Positions 1 to 6,932 of a stretch of DNA of 14,149 bases are shown piece after piece (position 1 is the first letter of the stretch; every line of letters begins with the position of its first letter). The notes below the pieces were generated by a model. It searched no databases, was not told the DNA's origin, and saw only the letters and a list, made by a program, of their open reading frames with translations. The position numbers and the translations under genes are program-made. The stretch is from the NCBI GenBank assembly GCA_050485785.1, contig JBJHCA010000078.1, positions 1 through 14,149 of the forward strand, given 5' to 3'. This stretch comes from JBJHCA01 sp050485785. GTDB lineage: Bacteria; Bacteroidota; Bacteroidia; Chitinophagales; Saprospiraceae.

Positions 1-68
1 GCTTCCTTCAGGATAGCCAGCTTTTCTTCTTTGGTGAACTTCTTAGTTCCTTTTTCAGTCTTTTCCAT
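1..68 (-). CDS. Partial CDS, probable IS3-type transposase OrfA N-terminus
   Basis: An open minus-strand frame starts at ATG (68-66) and runs off the left edge after 22 complete codons. The visible peptide is very basic and contains the stretch FTKEEKLAILKEA. This resembles the start of the helix-turn-helix region of IS3-family OrfA proteins, which commonly read K-F-[ST]-x-E-x-K-L-x-I-L-x-E-A and bind the element ends. The identification rests on about 13 residues, so another HTH or short basic protein is possible. There is no strong Shine-Dalgarno upstream. The gene is divergent from the protease at 233. Confidence 0.5.
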   Translation of the reverse strand, partial: MEKTEKGTKKFTKEEKLAILKE

Positions 69-97
69 GTCCAAAATTACAAATTTATTTTCGCAAT

Positions 98-126
98 CCT
101 GTCCGATTTATTAGGGGGGCTTAACA
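98..126 (-). repeat. Candidate terminal end of the IS3-like element
   Basis: Read on the minus strand from 126, the sequence begins TGTTAAGCCCCCC and continues toward the putative OrfA start 58 bases further on. IS3-family ends usually begin with TG and are followed by a short G/C-rich tract, so 126 is a plausible outer boundary. The partner end lies outside the window, so neither the inverted repeat nor a target duplication can be confirmed. Confidence 0.25.
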
Positions 127-232
127 CCGGGGAATGAAATGTATATCAGGTTAAGAAAAGCTGTGTTGGTTTGATTCATGTTTTTACCGGCTTCATCAAT
201 CAAACGCCCACTGAGGATTATAAAAAGGGGAT

Positions 233-3200
233 ATGGAAAGGATGACAAATTCAATGGTGATCGCCAATACTGTGCTCACATTTATTGTACCAATAATGCT
301 GGTGAATACTGTTGCAGCCCAGGGTTACAATTTGCTCAAAATGACACCCGGTTTGTTTGAGCACCTAGATACAACTCAATCCGAAATGACAGATGTGCTT
401 GTATTGCTGGCTGAGCAATGGGATGCCCGGTCATTCAGCGATGAGGCTGCAGCTAAGCGCATGGTTGCTTCCGAGCGCACTGCCCAAGCAGTTTCAGCCA
501 TGAAAGATTTTGCCCTTGAACAACAGCAGGACTTTATCCCGCTTTTACGAAATGTTCCGGGGGTGGATAATACCGGTATAGAATCCCTTTGGATAGTGAA
601 TGCCGTGTTACTTCGAGCTGGTCATGAGGCCATATACACACTTAGCACATGGCCGCAGGTGAAAATGATTGAGCTCAACGATATCCCTGAGCTGATGGAT
701 CCGGTGGCCAGGGAGCCTGCAGAGCGCTCGGTGAATGGGCATGAACCCGGGCATGACCTGATTGGTGCTCCGGAAATCTGGGCCATGGGTTACACTGGCT
801 ATGGCACTAAGGTATTGATCTTCGACTCGGGAAGCGATTATACCCATCCATCACTTATACGAGGCTATTGGTGGCACAATGCGCCACTTCATGAAGCCTG
901 GGCTGCATATGGTGATTTTGCCGAAGATTGTTCTGATCATGGCACACATGTCAATGGCATTGCCACCGGTCTCAATCGCTATACCAATGACACGACAGGT
1001 GTGGCATTCAATGCCAACTGGATGGCGGGTCCAATCAATTTTTCAAGTTGCCACCGTCCGTTTAATCAGCAGATCAGATCTACATTTCAAACTTTTGAGT
1101 GGGCACTCGATCCCGATGGAGATCCGGATACCTCCCAGGATGTTCCGGATGTGATCAATTGTTCATGGCGCAGCGGACAATACGGATGTGAAATCAATGC
1201 CTCTACCATATTGTACTCCAATGTTTTTGCTGCCGGTATTGCGATAGTCAATTCCGGTGGTAACACCGGCCCTGAGCCCTATACCGTATGCTGTGCCGCA
1301 GGGATCAATACCGGTCTGGTCAATAGTTTTGCCGTTGGAGCTGTCAATAGTTCGGGGCTGATTGCTTCCTTCTCCAGCCGGGGGCCATCACCTTGCGATG
1401 ACGCAGGGGGGTCCCTGGCCATCAAACCTGAAGTTACCGCACCGGGTGTCAGTGTCAGGTCATCTGTACATGGCGGTGGGTACGGAAACTTCAATGGCAC
1501 CTCTATGGCTGCTCCGCATGTATCAGGAGCTTTACTGCTGCTGAAAGAGGCTTTTCCCTATCTCGACGGGGAAACACTCCTTCTGGCTCTTTACTTTACT
1601 GCCGTGGATGCCGGTTTTCCCGGTGAGGACAATGTTTATGGCATGGGCATCATTCATATTCCTGCAGCATTTGACTATCTCCTCGACCAGGGGCATGTGC
1701 CTGTTCCTCCCGTCAGTCATCAGCATGATATTGTTCTGGTGAATGTTTCGGTACCAGTAGATGTGTTTTGCAACAATACTGTGATGGCAACCATGGACGT
1801 GCAAAATGCAGGAATGGATACCGTGTTCAACATGTTTGTTCAGCATGGCCTTAAGCATGATACTGTTCCTCAGGCCGAATATCTGTGGACAGGGGTTTTA
1901 CCCCCCGGAGAAGTGAAGAGTATTTCATTGCCGATGCTGTCCGGGGTGCCCGGAGGTCACCAGGTACTGGTCACTGAGATTAGCATGCCCAACGGCGAAG
2001 AAGACCTGAGAAGCCTCAACAACATCTTTAAAAAGCGAATCCGGGTACTGGATAACCCGTTTTTGTATCCGGAAACGGATTCCGTGTTTGTGGAAGCAAG
2101 TTGTGACGGAAGTCAAGTGGTGATCACTTTACCGGGAGTATGGAACGAAAATGACCGCATAGAATGGTACAATGCTTTTTCGGGTGGCGATCTGCTGGGA
2201 ACAGGACCTGAGCTGGTAACTACCCTGAATGCGGGAGAAAATGTGTTTTATACCGATATCCGCTCGTTTCACGAGGCCGGAAAAATGAATGTCAACTCCT
2301 CTTCCATCATCATGATAGATTCCAACAGTACAGGACTTATTTTTGATGCCCTGACTCCTATTCAGCTTAAATCTGTGGAGGTTTATGCTGAACAGCCCGG
2401 AATAAGGCTGATACAGTTGCGCAATGCTGAAGGTGGCGGTCTGGGCACCCGCACGGTGATGGTACCTGAGCAGGGATTTAACCGCATTGAACTGAATTTC
2501 GATATTCCTGCAGGCTACAACTATCAGCTGGTGAAATTTGGCGGTGCGCCTTTGGGTATGAGTATTTCGCCGGGGGGAATTGATTACGCTGTGGCAGATT
2601 TGGTCAATATTAAACGGGCTACTGGTTTTGGAACCAATTTTGAGAATCAGAATTACTACGGTTTCTTTTATCATTGGCATATCGAAACCCTTTATCCATG
2701 TGGACGCGGTGAGATATGGGTGACTGCAGACAGCACAATGGTAGAGCCGCTTGAAATAGTGAGTGATACCGGAAGTTTTGTACTGTCCGGTGATCAGTTA
2801 TCCATTGATTTTTCTGCCATTTGGAATAATGCCCTGTCCTTTCAATGGGATTTTGGTAACGGTACTCAGTCATCAGGCCAGGAAGTGACCGGCATATTTA
2901 CCGAACCGGGGGTTTACACAGTACAAGTGATTGCGCTTGATTCCAATGGTTGTGTAACTATGGCACAAATCGACACTGAGATCCTGGAAGATGTTGTTTA
3001 CGTTTCTGAACCCGGGCAGTTGTATGGCAGCATGTCATTATTCCCGAATCCCGCCGGCAACCGGATTGATGTCAAATTTTTCCGTGCCGGCAATCACAGC
3101 ATAACACTGCATGTATATGATCTCACCGGCCGCAGGGTAATGGTCGACGTGATGTCCGTATTGGAAAGTGAACCGGTTACACTGAATATTGAAGCACTGA

Positions 3201-3274
3201 CACCGGGATTTTACATCATCCATGCGCAATGTCAAAGTGGTTTACGGTTCAGTAATCGATTTTTGAAACATTGA
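233..3274 (+). CDS. Secreted subtilisin-family (S8) serine protease with CARDB-like, PKD and T9SS sorting domains
   Basis: This is a predicted extracellular endopeptidase of 1013 residues. Residues 1-29 form a signal peptide (hydrophobic core about 9-27, likely cut after VAA). Residues 30-175 resemble a propeptide. The S8 catalytic domain spans about 176-485, with triad Asp198 (FDSG), His236 (DHGTHV) and Ser424 (NGTSMAAPHV) and oxyanion Asn344 (SGGNTG). Residues 499-606 look CARDB-like, 610-845 are unassigned, and 850-915 form a PKD-like fold around WDFGNG (872-877). The C-terminal 75-80 residues (FPNP at 937-940, VYDLTGRRV, then GFYIIH) are a type A Type IX secretion sorting tail, so the protein should cross the outer membrane and be released or anchored. 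Several cysteines in the catalytic domain fit an extracellular enzyme. AAGGGG at 225-230 is too close to ATG 233 but better spaced for in-frame ATG 242, so the start may be either. An in-frame stop at 221 limits upstream extension. Confidence 0.93.
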   Translation: MERMTNSMVIANTVLTFIVPIMLVNTVAAQGYNLLKMTPGLFEHLDTTQSEMTDVLVLLAEQWDARSFSDEAAAKRMVASERTAQAVSAMKDFALEQQQDFIPLLRNVPGVDNTGIESLWIVNAVLLRAGHEAIYTLSTWPQVKMIELNDIPELMDPVAREPAERSVNGHEPGHDLIGAPEIWAMGYTGYGTKVLIFDSGSDYTHPSLIRGYWWHNAPLHEAWAAYGDFAEDCSDHGTHVNGIATGLNRYTNDTTGVAFNANWMAGPINFSSCHRPFNQQIRSTFQTFEWALDPDGDPDTSQDVPDVINCSWRSGQYGCEINASTILYSNVFAAGIAIVNSGGNTGPEPYTVCCAAGINTGLVNSFAVGAVNSSGLIASFSSRGPSPCDDAGGSLAIKPEVTAPGVSVRSSVHGGGYGNFNGTSMAAPHVSGALLLLKEAFPYLDGETLLLALYFTAVDAGFPGEDNVYGMGIIHIPAAFDYLLDQGHVPVPPVSHQHDIVLVNVSVPVDVFCNNTVMATMDVQNAGMDTVFNMFVQHGLKHDTVPQAEYLWTGVLPPGEVKSISLPMLSGVPGGHQVLVTEISMPNGEEDLRSLNNIFKKRIRVLDNPFLYPETDSVFVEASCDGSQVVITLPGVWNENDRIEWYNAFSGGDLLGTGPELVTTLNAGENVFYTDIRSFHEAGKMNVNSSSIIMIDSNSTGLIFDALTPIQLKSVEVYAEQPGIRLIQLRNAEGGGLGTRTVMVPEQGFNRIELNFDIPAGYNYQLVKFGGAPLGMSISPGGIDYAVADLVNIKRATGFGTNFENQNYYGFFYHWHIETLYPCGRGEIWVTADSTMVEPLEIVSDTGSFVLSGDQLSIDFSAIWNNALSFQWDFGNGTQSSGQEVTGIFTEPGVYTVQVIALDSNGCVTMAQIDTEILEDVVYVSEPGQLYGSMSLFPNPAGNRIDVKFFRAGNHSITLHVYDLTGRRVMVDVMSVLESEPVTLNIEALTPGFYIIHAQCQSGLRFSNRFLKH

Positions 3275-3300
3275 GAACTGAAGTCCCGATGGGTTCCGCC

Positions 3301-3335
3301 AAAAAAAAACACCCTGCTGACTGGCAGCAGGGTGT
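3301..3335 (-). terminator. Intrinsic terminator of the minus-strand gene ending at 3391
   Basis: A perfect 11-bp stem (ACACCCTGCTG at 3309-3319 with CAGCAGGGTGT at 3325-3335) encloses a 5-nt loop. On the minus strand it is followed directly by nine T residues (3309-3301). It lies about 55 nt past the minus-strand stop codon. On the plus strand no T run follows, so it is oriented for the minus-strand gene, although the hairpin may also slow transcription from the protease. Confidence 0.88.
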
Positions 3336-3341
3336 AAACGG

Positions 3342-3371
3342 GACAGGGTTGTTCCCCGAATGATCCCTGTC
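3342..3371. repeat. Second inverted repeat in the convergent intergenic region
   Basis: GACAGGG (3342-3348) pairs with CCCTGTC (3365-3371) around a 16-nt loop. It lies between the minus-strand stop codon and the main terminator hairpin. It has no T tract on either strand, so it is more likely an accessory 3'-end structure than a terminator. Confidence 0.4.
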
Positions 3372-3390
3372 AGTAGTGTGCGCTTATAGC

Positions 3391-5133
3391 TTAAGGTTGT
3401 ATATAGTATTTCACGGTGCCTGAAAGGAAAGGCCGTTTGATATCGACCAGATTTTGTGTTTCGCCCCACTGAAGCATCATGTTGAGTTTCAACTCAGCAC
3501 TGACGGCATCGGAAAGTCTGGTGTTGATTCCTCCAAAGGCATAAGCATGCAGATTTCCGGAGTAAGTATTCCCGGCCGGTGTATCCATGGTGATATCACT
3601 GATCATGAGAGTAACATCCGAAGCATGTTGTATGCTCATGGCCAGTCCACCGCCGGCAAATGGGCTTATCTTTCCTGTTGGCAAGGTGTACGCTGCACCG
3701 GCCATAAAGCGGGTCTGATTAATATTGGCACTCATAGTGACATTGTCAACACGGTAATCTTCTCCGCTAAATGGGAATACGGTAACCGGTACTTCTGAAT
3801 TCAGGCTGAATGATGCTCTGGAAACTGCTGCATGAATTTCCAAAGATGGCGTCAGATTTACCCCCAGGGATATTCCCAAGTCTATGGTGCGGTCAATATA
3901 GATATCCTGTGTGGGGCGCATGCCAAACAAGTCGCCAAACATCCATTCTCCACCCAGTGCTTCCATCACTTCCTGCCATGATCCACCGTTGTTTAAAAAC
4001 TTCTCATTGAGGGATTCAATACCCGGGAAAACTGTACCATCGGCAGAAGCGGTACGTCCGGGTATTAATCCTGCTGATACTCCTATGCTGAATGACGTTT
4101 GTGCTGTACTCTTTTCAGGAAGTATAAAACTACTCCGGGAATCACCTGACCCGGCAGGCGCGGATATCTGGCTGTAATCAACAATTCGTGGACCGCGCAT
4201 GGTACCTCCCGGATTGTCATAGTTGCCAGGAGGAGCATTTGTTCCACCGCGAGTAACTCTTTGTCTGCCACTTCTATCTGTATGGAAATTGAACAAAGGC
4301 TTACCATCTTCAGTCCACCACCAATTGCTCACTTCAATGTCATCGTCACTGCGAAGCCGGAGCCTGACTGATGTGCCCGGTTCCAGTTTGTTTACCGGAT
4401 TGCGCAAATGAACAACATAGCAGGTTTCAAACCGGTCCTTACAAATTTCGCGGCAAGGCTGAGGCATTTGTCTTACTTCCCTGTTTCGGGCAACGCGTTC
4501 AGCATTATTGGCAGGTGCAGGCGGGCACTCGCAGGTTACCACCTCCTGATCTCTGAAAACTCCACCTGCTTTGGACTCATCATCTTCGTTTTGTTTGTCC
4601 AGATTAATAACTTCGGGTTTTTTGTCCACAACAATGTGAAGATCATTCACTACAGGTTGGGTACGACCTTGCCTGCCTTCTTCAATGTGGTTTTCAAATT
4701 CCAGTTCCGTCACTACTTGTCCCGGGCTGATGAGCATGGCACTGTTGCCATCCTGTTCATCGCCTACTCGTTCCCCGTTGTAAGTCCACCACCAGGTTTT
4801 GATCGAGAATTCCGCATTGGATGCAAATGTTCCGCTAATGTGGCTGCCATTGGGAACAATATCTCCACGGCCTGAAAAGTCAGCCTTCGTTTCACCATCT
4901 TCCGGAATAGTGCTTTTGTTGGGATACCTGGCATGGATGCCGTTTTCATCCGGCAACAAACTCACCGTGCCTTCAAACTCGATATGAAGGTCGTTGGTAG
5001 CTCTGCCGGTGTTGTTAATAAAGGTGTACTTCTTTTCGATCACAGGTTCGGGGTTAGCCGGCTGTGCCAGTGTTTGAGATGCCTGTAAAATGATGGCCAT
5101 CCACAAGATTGCTGTTAAAATGTACTTTTTCAT
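3391..5133 (-). CDS. Exported protein with duplicated WWWT module and probable C-terminal beta-barrel; function unknown
   Basis: I do not recognise this 580-residue protein as a named family. Residues 1-23 form a signal peptide (MKK, hydrophobic core, cut near TLA|Q). The mature part appears to hold two related modules: NDLHI at 47-51 followed by WWWT at 114-117, and NDLHI at 163-167 followed by WWWT at 271-274. In both, WWWT is followed by a short polar turn (YNG or EDG). Between them lies a Cys-rich basic stretch (C201, C203, C227, C231, C238). Residues 285-345 are Gly/Pro/Ser-rich. From about 346 to the end there are alternating hydrophobic strands with Gly and aromatic residues (for example ISPFAGGGLAMS and HAYAFGGINTRL), typical of an 8-10 strand outer-membrane barrel. 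No T9SS tail is seen. It probably sits in the outer membrane with periplasmic or surface N-terminal modules. It is monocistronic, convergent with the protease, and ends at a strong terminator. Confidence 0.85.
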   Translation of the reverse strand: MKKYILTAILWMAIILQASQTLAQPANPEPVIEKKYTFINNTGRATNDLHIEFEGTVSLLPDENGIHARYPNKSTIPEDGETKADFSGRGDIVPNGSHISGTFASNAEFSIKTWWWTYNGERVGDEQDGNSAMLISPGQVVTELEFENHIEEGRQGRTQPVVNDLHIVVDKKPEVINLDKQNEDDESKAGGVFRDQEVVTCECPPAPANNAERVARNREVRQMPQPCREICKDRFETCYVVHLRNPVNKLEPGTSVRLRLRSDDDIEVSNWWWTEDGKPLFNFHTDRSGRQRVTRGGTNAPPGNYDNPGGTMRGPRIVDYSQISAPAGSGDSRSSFILPEKSTAQTSFSIGVSAGLIPGRTASADGTVFPGIESLNEKFLNNGGSWQEVMEALGGEWMFGDLFGMRPTQDIYIDRTIDLGISLGVNLTPSLEIHAAVSRASFSLNSEVPVTVFPFSGEDYRVDNVTMSANINQTRFMAGAAYTLPTGKISPFAGGGLAMSIQHASDVTLMISDITMDTPAGNTYSGNLHAYAFGGINTRLSDAVSAELKLNMMLQWGETQNLVDIKRPFLSGTVKYYIQP

Positions 5134-5727
5134 GACTAAAAAATTTTGTGGTTAACAATTTGTCGATAAGGCTTTCGAGCTTTTTTCGGCCTTGATCTGT
5201 CACAAAAATGCAGGCATCAGGTACCGGCCTTCCAGTACAATTTTTTAGCGCTTTTTTCAGGTAATTATGCGATAACTATCCACTTCCCAGGATAGAACTA
5301 CAGGTAGGTTTAGCAGGTAAAAAGTTGAAAATCAAAGTATAATGTGAGGTTTAAGTTTTGTACACTCCAATGCCTCTTTTTGAAACAGGGGGCACTGAAA
5401 AGGGTAAATTTTGTTCGAAATGAGTATTTTTTACTGTTTAGCCTTCAATGTGGTTGTGGGAATTATGCATAACTTTTTGTTGTGCGAAATGCCTGTGTAC
5501 AGCCTGGTACCGCTTTTTAAAAGGGAGATAGCGTAAACTTCAGGGCAGCATGTTCAAGTATGGAGATTGAATAAACAAAGAGATATAAAAAATAAAACCG
5601 GGATACAGTCAATCAGCAAAGTTTACTCAGGTTAAGCGTATTCTCCGTTTTTTTGATATCATTGTATTTCAGGAGGAGGATGCTTTTTGGATTGACTATT
5701 ATTGTGTGAAAATAAATCTTCGGACAA
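5134..5727. other. Gene-free, AT-rich divergent intergenic region
   Basis: This stretch of about 590 bp separates the start of the minus-strand barrel protein from the start of kdsC, so it should hold promoters for both directions. No convincing coding region is present apart from a nine-codon mini-ORF at 5680-5709. The best plus-strand promoter-like match is TTTG (5379-5382), 22 nt, then TAAATTTTG (5405-5413), one base longer than the Bacteroidota TAnnTTTG box. A similar TAAGTTTTG lies at 5352-5360. No clear promoter was found for the minus direction. I saw no tRNA, riboswitch fold or long repeat. Confidence 0.6.
5671..5709 (+). other. Possible leader mini-ORF with strong Shine-Dalgarno upstream of kdsC
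   Basis: AGGAGGAGG (5671-5679) directly precedes ATG 5680, which opens a hydrophobic nine-residue peptide, MLFGLTIIV, ending at TGA 5707-5709. kdsC begins 18 nt later. The purine run is the strongest Shine-Dalgarno match in the intergenic DNA, whereas the annotated genes here mostly lack one. It could be a translated leader, or chance. No attenuator hairpin is evident between it and kdsC. Confidence 0.25.
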
Positions 5728-6228
5728 ATGATGGACCTGGATAAATTGCTGAGGATAAAGGCGTTTGTATTTGATGTTGACGGTGTGCTGACGGATGGAA
5801 GCGTGTTGGTTACGGAAGGTGGCCAGTTACTCAGGCGTATGAGTGTGCGTGACGGATATGCCCTTAAAAAACTGATCGAGTTGAAAATCCCGGTGGCCTG
5901 CATTACGGGCGGAAGCTCGCAGGGCGTGATCAAGCGGCTGCAGGGGCTGGGCCTGCGCGACATTTATGCGGGCATTGAGCATAAGTTGCCGGTACTCGAC
6001 AGCTGGCTGCAAAAGTACAATCTGAGTTATGCAGATATTCTCTACATGGGTGATGATATGCCTGATTATGAAACCATTAAGCTGGCCGGCTGTGCTGCCT
6101 GTCCTGCCGATGCGGATATCGAAATACTGAGGATTGCCCACGTAGTGACTTCTGCAAAAGGCGGCCGGGGCTGTGTGCGTGAGGTGATTGAGAAGGTGTT
6201 GAGAGTTCAGGAGCGCTGGCCGGTTTAA
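5728..6228 (+). CDS. kdsC: 3-deoxy-D-manno-octulosonate 8-phosphate phosphatase (KdsC)
   Basis: KdsC removes phosphate from KDO-8-phosphate to give KDO, the sugar linking lipid A to the LPS core; it acts in the cytosol. The 166-residue protein is a capless C0-type HAD phosphatase of normal family length. Motif I is FDVDGVLTDG with nucleophile Asp16 and acid/base Asp18. Motif II is the Thr of ITGG (Thr60), followed by GLRDIYAGIEHK with the conserved Lys86. Motif IV is GDDMPD (108-113), which binds Mg2+. GGRGCVREVIE near the C-terminus also matches the KdsC family, whose tail helps close a neighbouring subunit's active site. The start could be ATG 5728 or 5731. It is followed after 22 nt by maf, probably in one transcript. 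Confidence 0.92.
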   Translation: MMDLDKLLRIKAFVFDVDGVLTDGSVLVTEGGQLLRRMSVRDGYALKKLIELKIPVACITGGSSQGVIKRLQGLGLRDIYAGIEHKLPVLDSWLQKYNLSYADILYMGDDMPDYETIKLAGCAACPADADIEILRIAHVVTSAKGGRGCVREVIEKVLRVQERWPV

Positions 6229-6250
6229 ACAAGAAAGTTCAATAGACTGT

Positions 6251-6844
6251 ATGCATCCTGAAAATTTTCCCGTAATCATGCTGGCATCGGGCAGCCCGAG
6301 GAGGAAAGAGTTGCTCGAAATGGCCGGATTCAGGCTAAGGGTTCAGCTTTCCGGGCAAGCGGTAAGTGAAGAGCCCAAACTGCATTGGTCAGTACAAGAT
6401 ACAGCCGCCTATCTGGCACAAAGAAAAGGTAGTGCTGCCTGTTCACTGTTGCATGAAGATGAAGTACTTCTTGCTGCCGATAGTGTTGTAATTGTGGACA
6501 ATACAATATTGGGCAAGCCGGCTAACAAAGGGGAAGCCATATCCATGATCTTGCAACTCAGCAATCGGGTACATTCAGTGACTACCGGAGTGTATATGGT
6601 TTATCGCAACATGGAGGTTTGTTTCAGTGATACTACCTACGTCAAAGTTGCGCCGGTAACGGAAGCGGAAGCCCATTTTTATGTGACGAATTATCGACCC
6701 ATGGACAAAGCAGGCAGTTACGGCATTCAGGAGTGGTTTGGCCTTTGCAAGGTTCAATCTATAGAAGGCAGTTATTCCAATGTAGTAGGTCTGCCTGTGG
6801 AACGCGTCTACCATCAGATGGCTCAATGGTATAAAGAGTTTTGA
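6251..6844 (+). CDS. maf: Maf-family nucleoside triphosphate pyrophosphatase
   Basis: Maf proteins hydrolyse non-canonical or surplus nucleoside triphosphates to the monophosphate and pyrophosphate. The YhdE-type branch prefers dTTP/UTP, and this branch is likely here but not proven. The 197-residue protein has the N-terminal signature LASGSPRRKELLEMAG (11-26), the catalytic-site Asp of AADSVV (Asp77), the conserved Lys-Pro of LGKP (89-90), and DKAGSYGIQE (152-161) near the C-terminus. Length is normal. ATG 6251 lies 22 nt after kdsC. In-frame Met10, just before LASGSP, is an alternative start that would still keep the whole domain. No terminator is obvious between maf and the miaB promoter. 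Confidence 0.92.
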   Translation: MHPENFPVIMLASGSPRRKELLEMAGFRLRVQLSGQAVSEEPKLHWSVQDTAAYLAQRKGSAACSLLHEDEVLLAADSVVIVDNTILGKPANKGEAISMILQLSNRVHSVTTGVYMVYRNMEVCFSDTTYVKVAPVTEAEAHFYVTNYRPMDKAGSYGIQEWFGLCKVQSIEGSYSNVVGLPVERVYHQMAQWYKEF

Positions 6845-6874
6845 TGCCGATTACTTCAAATATCATGCTGCCAT

Positions 6875-6909
6875 TTTGTCACAATAGCCTGATAAAGTTG
6901 TTATCTTTG
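6875..6909 (+). promoter_or_regulatory. Bacteroidota-type housekeeping promoter of the miaB operon
   Basis: TTTG at 6875-6878 (-33 box) is followed after 23 nt by TATCTTTG at 6902-6909, a perfect match to the Bacteroidota -7 consensus TAnnTTTG. Transcription should start near 6914-6917, leaving a leader of about 16-19 nt before the miaB ATG at 6933. The spacing is at the long end of the reported range. Confidence 0.75.
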
Positions 6910-6932
6910 CAACCCTATTAACAAATTCATTC

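Noticed and set aside
5325..5343. sigma-70-like TTGAAA...TATAAT
   Set aside because: TATAAT at 5338-5343 is only 7 nt after TTGAAA, and Bacteroidota primary promoters use TAnnTTTG rather than this pair.
5613..5963. Minus-strand 116-codon frame overlapping the kdsC start
   Set aside because: It lies mostly antisense to kdsC, has no recognisable domain or start context, and the plus-strand gene is certain.
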